This document shows positions 4,988 to 13,528 of a stretch of DNA of 27,505 nucleotides, piece after piece. Position numbers and translations under genes: made by a program. Origin of the DNA: a virus; IMG/VR virus record IMGVR_UViG_3300038565_000004, positions 1 to 27,505 of that record; one strand, given 5' to 3'. The notes beneath the pieces were generated by a model. The model ran no database searches. It saw only the letters and a list, made by a program, of their open reading frames with translations, and was not told the DNA's origin. The stretch's first letter is position 1. Each line of letters starts with the position of its first letter.

Positions 4988-6034
4988 TTAGTTGCTTGTT
5001 AATGCTTGTAATTCAGCGTTTGATAATCTTGTGTTGTAAAGTTTAATATCTTTAATACTCATTCCAAGAGCATCGTTTTTTATTGTTTCTAAATTAGCGT
5101 TTAAACCACTTCCACTTGAAAGTAAGGAACCATTTTTATAAAAACTATAAGAGCCATCAGAACCTACTGATAAAGCAAATTTGTTAAATCCAATAGTGTT
5201 AGTGGCACTATAAATACCACTTCCTACGCTTATTGAATTACCAACTCTAAAAATGTAAGATATTGATGTTTCTTGTCTAAACTGAAATTGATTATATTCA
5301 GTTAAACTTAATGTTTCGTGTTCTAAATACAATGTATAATCTCCACTATAATCAACATTTAAGTTTTCATTACTACAAGCATCAGCAACCCTCGTCACAA
5401 CACTCCCTTGCGTTGGTATGTACGAAGTAGCGTAGCTTCCTTGTTCTAATTGTGCTCCGTATATTTCAAAATCACTTACCCCAGTTTGTTGTTCTATTTG
5501 AAAATTCGAAATAGTAGCATTAAAGTTTAATTCATACCTAACCCATTCATTCGTTAGAGTTACATCTTTTAAACCAGTTGATGTATTGTCTCTTAATCTA
5601 ATTTGCCCAACACCTTTTAAATAAACAGTAAAAGAAATATCCCCACTTGATGCAACGTTGATGTAAATTTTATCAGAAGCATTCATTTGCAGCCTTGAAC
5701 TATTTTGTGTTCCGTCTGGAGAAACACCATAATTAGAGGTTATGGTAGCAGTTCCTATTTTAAACCAATTACTAAAATCCTCACTATAAGTAACCAAATT
5801 AGTCCTCTGTGGTTCAAGTTTTAAAGCACCTTTAGTATTTCCTAAAAAGTCAATTCTTGGTTCTCCACTACCAACAGTTTCAATTAAACCAGCTTTGTTT
5901 ACAACCGTAGCACTTGATGCTCTGTCAAAGCTAAAAGGTAATGGCTTGAAATTAGAATTTTCATCATTATACGCAAGGATAGTATCTTTCTTACCATACC
6001 ATTCTCCGTTACCAAATTTTAATGTATTACTCAT
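4988..6034 (-). CDS. Tail-fibre/adhesin-like protein, paralogue 3 (jelly-roll plus LamG-like)
   Basis: A 348-residue protein with the same plan as the two genes upstream. Residues 1-80 hold the FGNGEWYGKKDTILAYND and SSATVVNKAGLIETVGSG segment typical of phage spike/fibre N-termini. A carbohydrate-binding-like jelly roll runs from TNLVTYSEDFSNW to about residue 200, ending in the hallmark QLEQGSYATSYIPT, then VTRVADAC. The C-terminal ~125 residues fit a concanavalin/LamG fold, with SIKDIKLYNTRLSNAELQAL near the end. It probably contacts host surface glycan. It is shorter than its paralogues because its LamG part is reduced. Confidence 0.7.
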   Translation of the reverse strand: MSNTLKFGNGEWYGKKDTILAYNDENSNFKPLPFSFDRASSATVVNKAGLIETVGSGEPRIDFLGNTKGALKLEPQRTNLVTYSEDFSNWFKIGTATITSNYGVSPDGTQNSSRLQMNASDKIYINVASSGDISFTVYLKGVGQIRLRDNTSTGLKDVTLTNEWVRYELNFNATISNFQIEQQTGVSDFEIYGAQLEQGSYATSYIPTQGSVVTRVADACSNENLNVDYSGDYTLYLEHETLSLTEYNQFQFRQETSISYIFRVGNSISVGSGIYSATNTIGFNKFALSVGSDGSYSFYKNGSLLSSGSGLNANLETIKNDALGMSIKDIKLYNTRLSNAELQALTSN

Positions 6035-6035
6035 A

Positions 6036-7259
6036 TTATAGTGCGTTTAAATTTAATTCTGTTACCATTTCGTTTAATGAACGATAGCTTGTAAGTGTTT
6101 CTAATTCTAAATCTGTGAGAATTTCATCGTAGTATGCAATTTCTTTTGTTTTTCCGTAGAAATTTTCTGTTCCAGTTGCGTTTGTAAAATCAAATGTATC
6201 AAGTCCTATAATACTATCTGTGCCTATTGCATTATCAACTAAAAACCCATTAAGATACATTTTGTAATTAAAAGAACTATCGTAGTAAATAGCTAATTTA
6301 ATAACTATTTCGGTATCACTAACAACATTAGTTAAATCAACTGATGCTGAATTATTACCCTCAATCCTTGCAAATACTTGATTACTCGAAGCCCTATAAC
6401 CAAATAAAACTCTATTGTCATTTGAGCCATCTGTTAAAGAAATAAACCTATTTGTTCCATTATCAGACAACGCTGATATATTAGCAAACAACACCCCTTG
6501 ACTATCATTAAACACTTCACTATTACCACTTCCATTACAAGTTTCAGCAGCACGTTGGACTGTTGAGCCATTGGTTGGGATATAGGAAGATGCTACTTGA
6601 TTTTGTTCGAGCATAGCACCCCAAATGTAAACAGTTCCAATGCTTGAGCCATCTCTTAAAGGATAAGTTCTGATAGATGTACAACCAGATGGTGTTGTAA
6701 ATTCAACAGATATTCTTGTCCAATCTGTATCAGATATTTCGTTAAAATAAGATGTAGTATTAACAATGTTTGTAAAATTTGTTGCATTTAATATACTATA
6801 TGAAACATCTGTTGCAGTACCTTTTTTTACATAAAAAGTAAATGTATAATTAGTTGATGCACTTACTGAAATTGTATCAAATAGATAATGAGCATTTGCA
6901 GTTGTTATATCTACTTCATCAGCATTTAAACCGCCATATGGAGATGTTATTTGATTTACATTAACTGTTAATCCAGTTTTAACCCAATCTGACTGACTAA
7001 AATCTTCTGAATAAGTAATCAAGTTAGTAGCACTATTCTCTAACAACAAAGCACCCTCTGTACTATCTGTATAATCTATTCTTGGTATATCATTACCAAC
7101 TACTTCAATTAATCCCTCTTTGTTTACTCTTGTTGCAATACTATTTCTTTCAAATGAAAATGGTAAAGGTTTAAAGTTATTATCTTCATCATTGTAAGCT
7201 AATGTAGAACCTTTCTTTGTTGCCCAAGTTCCGTTACCGAATTTATAAGTTTGTGCCAT
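6036..7259 (-). CDS. Tail-fibre/adhesin-like protein, paralogue 2 (jelly-roll plus LamG-like)
   Basis: A 407-residue protein. The N-terminus (YKFGNGTWATKKGSTLAYND, then SIATRVNKEGLIEVV) is clearly homologous to that of the 4988-6034 product. Next comes TNLITYSEDFSQSDWVKTG and a beta-sandwich ending GAMLEQNQVASSYIPTNGST and VQRAAETCNG. The C-terminal LamG-like domain (about 255-395) carries NENFYGKTKEIAYYDEIL-type signature residues (seen as TENFYGKTKEIAYYDEIL). The start is 1 nt after the neighbouring stop. Likely a surface adhesin or receptor-binding component; the receptor is unknown. Confidence 0.7.
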   Translation of the reverse strand: MAQTYKFGNGTWATKKGSTLAYNDEDNNFKPLPFSFERNSIATRVNKEGLIEVVGNDIPRIDYTDSTEGALLLENSATNLITYSEDFSQSDWVKTGLTVNVNQITSPYGGLNADEVDITTANAHYLFDTISVSASTNYTFTFYVKKGTATDVSYSILNATNFTNIVNTTSYFNEISDTDWTRISVEFTTPSGCTSIRTYPLRDGSSIGTVYIWGAMLEQNQVASSYIPTNGSTVQRAAETCNGSGNSEVFNDSQGVLFANISALSDNGTNRFISLTDGSNDNRVLFGYRASSNQVFARIEGNNSASVDLTNVVSDTEIVIKLAIYYDSSFNYKMYLNGFLVDNAIGTDSIIGLDTFDFTNATGTENFYGKTKEIAYYDEILTDLELETLTSYRSLNEMVTELNLNAL

Positions 7260-7260
7260 A

Positions 7261-8559
7261 TTATTCTATTGTGTATAATTGTCCGTTAGCCATATCTGAA
7301 AAAGATACCCAACTCGTTAATGTTTCTAAATCTGAATCGTTTAATGCTGAATCGAAGTATTGAATTTGTTTAGTGTTTCCGTACCAATTAGCAACTCCGC
7401 TACCATTTGTGTAAGATAAATCATTAAGCGATGTTGGAACACTTCCTATGTTGTCAGTAACTACTTTAAATCCATTAACCCATAGAGAAAAATCATTTAA
7501 TTTATATCTAATAGAAACTTTATTGTTAGCAGTTCTATCTTCTAATGTATAATCCATTGACGCTTGATTAACTCCTCCAACAACACATTGCCCAACAACA
7601 TTATTAAGAGAAGATGTATTTCTTAAAGTTATTCTATTTGACACTCCGTTATTAACACTTATATAAATATCCTCTCCACTTGATTGTAATGTAGAAATCT
7701 CCATCATCAAAACACCCTCTGAATCATTAAACGTAGAAGCATCTCCAGCACCGTTAGCAGTTTCAGCTGAACGAGTAATACCAGCAGAAGTTCCGTAGTT
7801 GGGAATGTAGGAAGTTGGATAAGAACCTTGTTCTGTTTGTGCTCCGAATATGTAGATACCGCTTGTTCCGTCTCCTTGATATGATGGTTTTCTTGTTGCA
7901 GATATAGAATTTACTAAACAAGAAAAAATACTTGCAATGGTCGAACTTGCATTAGCAGCAGCCGTATAGGTACATCTGTAATATCCGCTACTTAATAATG
8001 TTATTGTACCAGAAGCACTTCCAGAACCAGACAAGTCCATAGTGCCATTGTTTAAATCGTAGTTTATATAACTTTGAACAAAAGCAACAGATGGAGTTAT
8101 TTGTAAAAATCTTCCGTTTGGTTTCGCAAATATGCTTATAGTATATTCTTGTCCATTAACAACTGAAAAATTAGATGTTTTAATAGATTTACTACTTGAA
8201 ATACTATCCTCAACCAATTTAAAAGCACTTGTATCTCCACTTGGCGAAACAAATCCACTTACTACACTTGCTCCACTCTTTGTCCAATAAGCATTATCAA
8301 ACGCTTCTGAATACTGTATTTTCTGCAATCTCTGTGGCTCTAAAATATGACTTGGACATCCAACAACCTTACCATCAATTAAAGGATAGTTTAATCTTGA
8401 AACACCACTTGCAACTGTTTCAATTAGTCCTTGTGCGTTTATTCTTGTAGCTGATGAACCTCTTGAAAAAGTGAAATCTCCTACACCATCTGCTGGTAAT
8501 ACGGAATACAACTTGCTTCCTTGCGTTGCTGGTATTAATGCTAATTTTGGTTTTGCCAT
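7261..8559 (-). CDS. Tail-fibre/adhesin-like protein, paralogue 1 (jelly-roll plus LamG-like)
   Basis: A 432-residue protein, the first of three tandem paralogues. Its N-terminus differs (MAKPKLALIPATQGSKLYSV), but the shared block starts at SRGSSATRINAQGLIETV and continues with LEPQRLQKIQYSEAFDNAYW, a jelly roll, GAQTEQGSYPTSYIPNYGTS and TRSAETANGAG. The LamG-like C-terminus contains ANWYGNTKQIQYFDSALNDS. The blocks are the same as in the two downstream genes, pointing to duplication. The distinct N-terminus may set where it attaches to the virion. Probable receptor-binding or glycan-binding role. Confidence 0.7.
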   Translation of the reverse strand: MAKPKLALIPATQGSKLYSVLPADGVGDFTFSRGSSATRINAQGLIETVASGVSRLNYPLIDGKVVGCPSHILEPQRLQKIQYSEAFDNAYWTKSGASVVSGFVSPSGDTSAFKLVEDSISSSKSIKTSNFSVVNGQEYTISIFAKPNGRFLQITPSVAFVQSYINYDLNNGTMDLSGSGSASGTITLLSSGYYRCTYTAAANASSTIASIFSCLVNSISATRKPSYQGDGTSGIYIFGAQTEQGSYPTSYIPNYGTSAGITRSAETANGAGDASTFNDSEGVLMMEISTLQSSGEDIYISVNNGVSNRITLRNTSSLNNVVGQCVVGGVNQASMDYTLEDRTANNKVSIRYKLNDFSLWVNGFKVVTDNIGSVPTSLNDLSYTNGSGVANWYGNTKQIQYFDSALNDSDLETLTSWVSFSDMANGQLYTIE

Positions 8560-8569
8560 TATCTTTGTT

Positions 8570-9115
8570 TTATATGTTTTGTAATCCTATTTTATGTATT
8601 GCATCAGCTAAACACTTACTTGCTTCTACTGTTGTTGCTCTTACTAATTTTACTGAAACGTTGTCTATTGATATATTCAAAGCACCTGAAAATCTTTTAA
8701 AAACAATAGATGTAGAATGTGCAACAAAATAATAAGTGTGAGTTCCAATAGTGGTTGGTATGCTTGCTGTTTGGTTTCCTGTTATTATAAAACCTAAACT
8801 ACCTCCATCAGATTCTAAAATTGTATATTGTAGTTTATATGATTTTGTAGCTATCGTTACGTTTGGTTGGTCAATCTGTGTATATGCTCCATCTGTTTTT
8901 ATTCTTGCATAACCATTTATTATTTCGCTTGCTGTACCTGTGTTGTTTACTATATTCCAATCACTATCAGTTGCAAAATTTCCGTTAACAACCTCTTCAT
9001 TCCCTAACTTCGTTAAGTTAAACTGCCCTTGTATCATCTCTGTTGACGTACCAATAGAAGATGCAGTATCAATTGTGTTTCCCCACCAAGTACTATCGTA
9101 AATTTCGTTTGCCAT
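8570..9115 (-). CDS. Structural protein with carbohydrate-binding-like module, 181 aa
   Basis: The first ~30 residues (MANEIYDSTWWGNTIDTASS) resemble virion-anchoring segments of phage fibre proteins. Residues ~38-152 (EEVVNGNFATDSDWN to NISIDNVSVKLV) have the look of a CBM4/9-type jelly roll: NG-x-F...W near the start and IDNVS-x-x at the end. The C-terminus (ATTVEASKCLADAIHKIGLQ) is helical. It is the first gene of the adhesin cassette and may dock or decorate the following fibres. Binding to sugars is inferred from fold type only. Confidence 0.6.
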   Translation of the reverse strand: MANEIYDSTWWGNTIDTASSIGTSTEMIQGQFNLTKLGNEEVVNGNFATDSDWNIVNNTGTASEIINGYARIKTDGAYTQIDQPNVTIATKSYKLQYTILESDGGSLGFIITGNQTASIPTTIGTHTYYFVAHSTSIVFKRFSGALNISIDNVSVKLVRATTVEASKCLADAIHKIGLQNI

Positions 9116-9215
9116 TTTTATCTTTTTTAGTTTCTTTTGTTACTTTCTCATAAAAAACTGATAACTTCACTATGTTAACCTCTTTTGTCTTATATGTCTT
9201 TTTTTTATTCCCCAT
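9093..9215 (-). CDS. Lys-rich miniprotein, 40 aa
   Basis: ATG at 9213-9215 overlaps the TAA of the adaptor gene (TAATG), and TAG at 9093-9095 lies 23 nt inside the next gene. The product is very basic (MGNKKKTYKTKEVNIVKLSV...TKKDKNGKRNLR), with one short hydrophobic strand in the centre. The coupling-type overlaps at both ends favour a translated gene; low complexity argues for caution. No function is known. Confidence 0.4.
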   Translation of the reverse strand: MGNKKKTYKTKEVNIVKLSVFYEKVTKETKKDKNGKRNLR

Positions 9216-9727
9216 TATAAAACCCAGCTTGAAAAAGTATCTACATCCTTATCTGGATACATTTCTCCATTCTGATTATTGGTATATTCTGGATACTTAG
9301 TGCTATTATCACAGATGTAATCTAAGAAACGTCTTGTATAAAACTCAGACCTATCATTTATCTTACTCATCATTCTGTCAATGTCTCCATAGTTAGCTAC
9401 GTCAGACTCTTCCCCTCTGTGCTTAGATACACCTCCATTATCTATTTTAAACATTGCAAAAGGGAAGTACTCTGACTGAGTGAACCATATTAGCATTGGT
9501 TTAACATAATCGTCTCTAAGGAGCTTATAATCAGCATTAATAGCCAACTCTATTTCATTTGAAATAACCAAAGCTTGCATCTTATCATATAACCTACCTC
9601 CTAAGTAGTTCTGTATGTGAATATCTTGAGCCACCTCTATAAAGTGAATCAATTTATCAGCATCTGTGTTTCCGCTTATGATTGATTTTGCCTTTAAATC
9701 TTTTACTGTTATGAATAGTGCTTTCAT
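9215..9727 (-). CDS. Head-tail adaptor / head completion protein (DUF6712-like)
   Basis: A 170-residue protein beginning MKALFITVKDLKAKSIISGN, then DADKLIHFIEVAQDIHIQNY and LGGRLYDKM. This helical opening is typical of gp6-like connector proteins next to portals in Bacteroidetes phages. The centre has long helices (YVKPMLIWFTQSEYFPFAMF), and the C-terminus (MYPDKDVDTFSSWVL) resembles the end of DUF6712 proteins. Its start overlaps the portal stop (TAATG). It probably sits under the portal ring in the neck. The family call is from memory and position. Confidence 0.7.
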   Translation of the reverse strand: MKALFITVKDLKAKSIISGNTDADKLIHFIEVAQDIHIQNYLGGRLYDKMQALVISNEIELAINADYKLLRDDYVKPMLIWFTQSEYFPFAMFKIDNGGVSKHRGEESDVANYGDIDRMMSKINDRSEFYTRRFLDYICDNSTKYPEYTNNQNGEMYPDKDVDTFSSWVL

Positions 9728-11493
9728 TATTGTCCTAATATTTTTCTGATTCTACTTAACACACTTGGGTATGCTCCTTTGTCTCCCCTACTTATCATTG
9801 ACTCTCCCATTTCAGAAGGATTGACAGGTTCTTTAAGACCTTTATTGTAAGCTTCTTCAGAATTAACCTTTCTTCCACTTGACTTCTTGTAGACCTGTAA
9901 TGACCAATAATGATGACAGTTCTTACCGCCCTTAAATTTTAGCAAACTATAATTCTGTTTGTTATGACCTAATACATTATTAACACCTCTAAAAGACATC
10001 ATATTAATATCTTCTTTTCTAAACACAACCTTACTACTTGTTAAAGACTCCATCTTCTTGCAGAAGTCTCTACTGTTGTCAGACTTTCTAACTGGTTCGT
10101 AAGAGTATCTAACTTTATAGATAGCATCATCTTCTTTTGATGTTTTATCAGAATACTTGATTTCAGCCATTTTAACGGACTCATCTTCCTCTTGGTATAT
10201 CTCACTATGGATTAACTCCCAATCATCGCTTAAAACCTCTCCTAAGCCTTCTAATTGAGAATACAAGTCTTCGCCTTCTTCATCTGAAAAGTCTCCAGTT
10301 GGTTCATCAGCAGATAACTTCTCTCCAGTTTCTTCTTCTCTCTTTATTTTAGTTTCTATATTATCTAACTCTGTAAACTCAATAGGTTGTAATGTTGTAA
10401 AGTATAAGTCTTGGTGTATATTGTTAAATTCAAGTATCTCTGTTAAGCCATAAATAACACCATCTTGTAACGGTCTTATAATAACATTATCCATTAATAC
10501 TGAAGCTGTACGTAATTCCTCTGCATTGTTACCAAATCCTGTATTATCTTTAATACCTAGTAAGATAGGAGAAACAATACCGTGTCCTAACATTATCTTT
10601 TCTCTTGCTTCATCAGATAAGAACTGATATTGAGCGTGAGCATCTGGTAAGTGAATAGCCTCTATATCTGCTTTTGTTTCAGCAGACTCATTAAATGCAA
10701 TAATAGCTTTACCTGTGTTTGAACTACCAGAAAACTTTTGGTTTATCTTAGACTCTATAGATTGTTGTGTTTCAGCATTTGGAATACCATTATTAAAGTT
10801 TACGAATAAACTTGGTTGTAATCCGTTTTGTATATTAGAGATATGATAGTTAGAAACCTCAGACTCTAATTCAGCATATTGTAGACAAGCTTGGTAATCT
10901 ACTGTAGAGTAGTAGTAAAAACCACTTCTATAAGGTTTGAAGATATAAAGTTCATTTAGTTGTGTTTTACTACCTCCTCCAAATGTAGGTATTCTCTTAG
11001 GATTATCTGAGTTTTTACAGTCCTTCCAAGATGGGTGGTAGTAATAAGCTTGAATCTTTCCTTTAGTTGCTTTTTCAGCTCTCAATGTTTCCATAGGAAA
11101 GTGAGATACCTTTAGTATTTTAGTCTTAGCTTTATTGTATGTTAATTGTAAAGCACCTTGACCTAATAACTTATAATCGTTAACCAATCTCTTAACCTCT
11201 CTTGGTCTCAGTAATTGTTTCATTTTAATATAATCAGCAGGAAATACAGATGAATTAGTAGATTCTAATCCTCTACCATAAATCATATCAACAATACCAT
11301 TAATACACCTACCATTAGTAGGACTATCAAGATACCTTTCAATTAAGTTATCGAAGTAATCATTGTTATCTCCAAAAGAAACCCATTCTTTATTATGAAC
11401 TTCCTTTATTGAAGGCACTTGGTAAGAAGACATATTAACAACTCTTATGCTGTCTTTGTACTCTCTGGTTATGTTATTTTTCTTTGTACTCAT
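9727..11493 (-). CDS. Portal protein with extra C-terminal Cys/His domain
   Basis: A 588-residue protein. Portal features are seen in the first ~380 residues: WVSFGDNNDYFDNLIERYLD, then PTNGRCINGIVDMIYGRGLE, a clip/stem region, and TGFGNNAEELRTASVLMDNV, which is the typical Bacteroidetes-phage portal segment before the last stem helix. After an acidic linker (~395-440) a separate domain follows, with FCKKMESL (Cys478) and GGKNCHHYW (Cys526, His527, His528, Trp530). Such C...CxHxW patterns recall the C-termini of MuF-type minor head proteins, and no separate MuF gene is visible here. The portal forms the dodecameric DNA entry ring. It overlaps both neighbours by 1 nt. Confidence 0.85.
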   Translation of the reverse strand: MSTKKNNITREYKDSIRVVNMSSYQVPSIKEVHNKEWVSFGDNNDYFDNLIERYLDSPTNGRCINGIVDMIYGRGLESTNSSVFPADYIKMKQLLRPREVKRLVNDYKLLGQGALQLTYNKAKTKILKVSHFPMETLRAEKATKGKIQAYYYHPSWKDCKNSDNPKRIPTFGGGSKTQLNELYIFKPYRSGFYYYSTVDYQACLQYAELESEVSNYHISNIQNGLQPSLFVNFNNGIPNAETQQSIESKINQKFSGSSNTGKAIIAFNESAETKADIEAIHLPDAHAQYQFLSDEAREKIMLGHGIVSPILLGIKDNTGFGNNAEELRTASVLMDNVIIRPLQDGVIYGLTEILEFNNIHQDLYFTTLQPIEFTELDNIETKIKREEETGEKLSADEPTGDFSDEEGEDLYSQLEGLGEVLSDDWELIHSEIYQEEDESVKMAEIKYSDKTSKEDDAIYKVRYSYEPVRKSDNSRDFCKKMESLTSSKVVFRKEDINMMSFRGVNNVLGHNKQNYSLLKFKGGKNCHHYWSLQVYKKSSGRKVNSEEAYNKGLKEPVNPSEMGESMISRGDKGAYPSVLSRIRKILGQ

Positions 11494-11855
11494 TATATTA
11501 TGTATGTATTATCGTCTGAATCACTAAAAGGTTTATAGATTGTACCGTTACCTATTTCATATTTATTCGTTTCTCTTTCTATACTTGTTTGAGATGTAAC
11601 ATATATTTTGTCTCTATACCACAGTTCGCTATCTTTAGTTATCTCCATATAGTAAGTAGAGTCCTCTTCAAGAATATTTGACTGAAATGTAACCTCTGTG
11701 AAGTTAACTATATTATTAAAAGAAGCATTTGTAATAATTTGCTCTTTTCCATCCCCATCTCTTCTAATATTCAATACAATAATGCCTGTAAAGTTCCCAC
11801 TTCTTGGTGCGATTACTATAGTTTGATTTACTGTTGTTGGTTGTAGTATTAACAT
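11493..11855 (-). CDS. Small beta-rich structural protein, 120 aa
   Basis: The protein consists of alternating strands (TIVIAPRSGNFTGIIVLNIR, NFTEVTFQSNIL, STYYMEITKDSELWYRDKIY), consistent with an Ig-like sandwich. It lies between the tail tube and portal genes, and its TAA overlaps the portal start. Proteins of this kind next to Bacteroidetes-phage portals are usually unnamed virion proteins. A head decoration or neck role would fit; nothing here decides. Confidence 0.6.
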   Translation of the reverse strand: MLILQPTTVNQTIVIAPRSGNFTGIIVLNIRRDGDGKEQIITNASFNNIVNFTEVTFQSNILEEDSTYYMEITKDSELWYRDKIYVTSQTSIERETNKYEIGNGTIYKPFSDSDDNTYII

Positions 11856-11898
11856 ATTGAGATAACTAAAAATTAATATTTTGTTTTAATTAATAAGA

Positions 11899-11922
11899 AA
11901 ACCCCACCAAATGGCAGGGTTT
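11899..11922 (-). terminator. Terminator after the tail tube gene
   Basis: Minus strand AAACCCTGCC (11922-11913) pairs with GGTGGGGTTT (11908-11899) over 10 positions including two G-U pairs, with an ATTT loop, then TTTCTTATT. It lies inside the late operon, 26 nt after the tail tube stop. Confidence 0.75.
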
Positions 11923-11947
11923 AATAAGTTAAAGTATACACATACTG

Positions 11948-12511
11948 TTAAACTACAGTTGTAGCAAACCCAGCATTTAATAAGTCAACAGCAATAGTGT
12001 TAGTATACACACCAGAAGTAGAAGGTCTGTTTATGAAATTAGCAGGTGCTTTTTCCATACCTGTAAAACTTAAAGTATATCCACTCATATCTCCCATAGC
12101 ACCACCAGTAACGATTGTACCACCAGTTACATCAGCACCGTGTTCAGCTCCAGATAACAGTAAGTTTCCGTTATTGTCTTCAATGATTATGTTTGGTCTA
12201 CCAAAAGATAATAACTTAATTGTCTTATGGTCTTCCTTACTTAATTTTTTAAGAGATAATTCTAGCACTTGCTCGAAAGCAGTAGTTCCGTTTTCTCTAC
12301 TTGATTGAATGCTTTCTGAATAGGTAGAACTACCTCTAACCTCATACCTATAAGCCATAGGAGACCCTAAAACTGCATCAATTACATCTACATCAGTAGA
12401 GTCATAAGTAATACCAGTTATATCTCCGTAGTTAACAATCCATACTGCGTTAATCCCTCCAACGCTGTCTTTACAAGGTTCTGCCCTTGCAGTTGTGATA
12501 TCACAAGCCAT
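11948..12511 (-). CDS. Major tail (tube) protein
   Basis: A 187-residue protein starting MACDITTARAEPCKDSVGGI, with SYSES-type and SSRENGTTAFEQVLELSLKK segments, then GRPNIIIEDNNGNLLLSGAE, HGADVTGGTIVTGGAMGDMS and GYTLSFTGMEKAPANF. I recognise this pattern from probable tail tube proteins of Bacteroidetes siphophages: a beta-barrel core with a long loop and the conserved DVTGGT-x-x-TG-x-x-x-GDMSGY-x-x-x-x-x-G block. Its own terminators before and after it suggest high, separate mRNA levels, as expected for a protein present in hundreds of copies. Confidence 0.75.
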   Translation of the reverse strand: MACDITTARAEPCKDSVGGINAVWIVNYGDITGITYDSTDVDVIDAVLGSPMAYRYEVRGSSTYSESIQSSRENGTTAFEQVLELSLKKLSKEDHKTIKLLSFGRPNIIIEDNNGNLLLSGAEHGADVTGGTIVTGGAMGDMSGYTLSFTGMEKAPANFINRPSTSGVYTNTIAVDLLNAGFATTVV

Positions 12512-12537
12512 ATTTTATATTTTTATATTAGTTAATA

Positions 12538-12576
12538 AAAAAAGAGGTAGGCAGTTATTCTGACTACCTCTTTTTT
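12538..12576. terminator. Strong bidirectional terminator after the capsid gene
   Basis: AAAAAAGAGGTAG (12538-12550) pairs perfectly with CTACCTCTTTTTT (12564-12576), with a further CAG/CTG stem inside and a 5-nt loop. A-tract and T-tract flank the GC core on both strands. It lies 14 nt after the major capsid stop, within the leftward late operon. Confidence 0.9.
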
Positions 12577-12589
12577 AGTTTATTTGTTA

Positions 12590-13516
12590 CTATGCAATTC
12601 CGTAGGTTACGATATCTTCAGCAACTCCGTATTGAACACCTGCAGTAAATCTCATAATTACTCTTACATTTTGAGAACCATCAAGGTCAGCCATATCTAA
12701 AACTCTAACTTCTTGAGAATCTGATAATAATCCAGTTCCAAACCATAAATTGTCTTTAGTAGTAGCTACCATCTTGTCAGAAGCTAAACCGTTAGCCATA
12801 AATATTTTTACTCCGTCAAAGAATAAAACATTAACGTCTTGGTTGTTTCCTTGTGCCATATAACCAGCAGCTCCTTGACCTCCACTTGCGAATCCACCTA
12901 AGCTACGTTTGTAAGCTCTGAATACGTTTTGTGCAACATAAATGTGTAAATCTTCTCTTCCGTATAATGCAGAAGGAATAGCATCTACAACTTTACCTAA
13001 TTCTGCAACAACGTTTGCAGCAGTTACGGTAGTTCCAGTTACTTCAATTTTAGCAGCATCAGCAGCTAATAAAGTAGCAAATCCATCAAATGAACCTTCA
13101 GCCTCAGCTCCTGCCCAAATGTTTTGTTCGTTCTTTTGTGCAACTTTAGAAGCAACATAACCGATTAAATACTCTTGGAAAGAGCTTGGTAAGTTGTCAA
13201 AAGCAGAGTATCCCATTTGGATAGCATCCCAGTCAGAACGGAAATCCTTCTTACATAACTCTAAGTTAACTTGTAACTCTTTAGGTTGTAAGATTCTTTC
13301 AGTTAATGTTAAAGTAGATGTATCAGCGAAATCACAAGAACCGTCTTTTACGATACCGTCTAATTCCAATCTTTTTACAACTTCTTTGAATTTCACATTT
13401 GGTCTGATAGTTAATCCTCCATTTGCGATTGTGTTACCTGCTAAAAGTGCAGCAGAAATAAATTTTCCTGCAGATTCTCCAGCATAAGTAGTAGTAATAC
13501 TTGTAGTAGTAGCCAT
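12590..13516 (-). CDS. Major capsid protein (HK97-fold)
   Basis: A 308-residue protein. The N-terminal part includes FISAALLAGNTIANGGLTIR and a probable E-loop. Then come ELQVNLELCKKDFRSDWDAI and the spine-helix region LPSSFQEYLIGYVASKVAQK, a P-domain with LHIYVAQNVFRAYKRSLGGF, and a C-terminal beta region ending NVRVIMRFTAGVQYGVAEDI. This order matches HK97-fold capsids of Bacteroidetes phages. It follows an acidic scaffold-like gene and an XkdF-like protease gene and is followed by a strong terminator. The N-terminus may be processed, as in related phages, but no clear cleavage site is visible. Confidence 0.9.
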   Translation of the reverse strand: MATTTSITTTYAGESAGKFISAALLAGNTIANGGLTIRPNVKFKEVVKRLELDGIVKDGSCDFADTSTLTLTERILQPKELQVNLELCKKDFRSDWDAIQMGYSAFDNLPSSFQEYLIGYVASKVAQKNEQNIWAGAEAEGSFDGFATLLAADAAKIEVTGTTVTAANVVAELGKVVDAIPSALYGREDLHIYVAQNVFRAYKRSLGGFASGGQGAAGYMAQGNNQDVNVLFFDGVKIFMANGLASDKMVATTKDNLWFGTGLLSDSQEVRVLDMADLDGSQNVRVIMRFTAGVQYGVAEDIVTYGIA

Positions 13517-13528
13517 TTTTATATAGTT

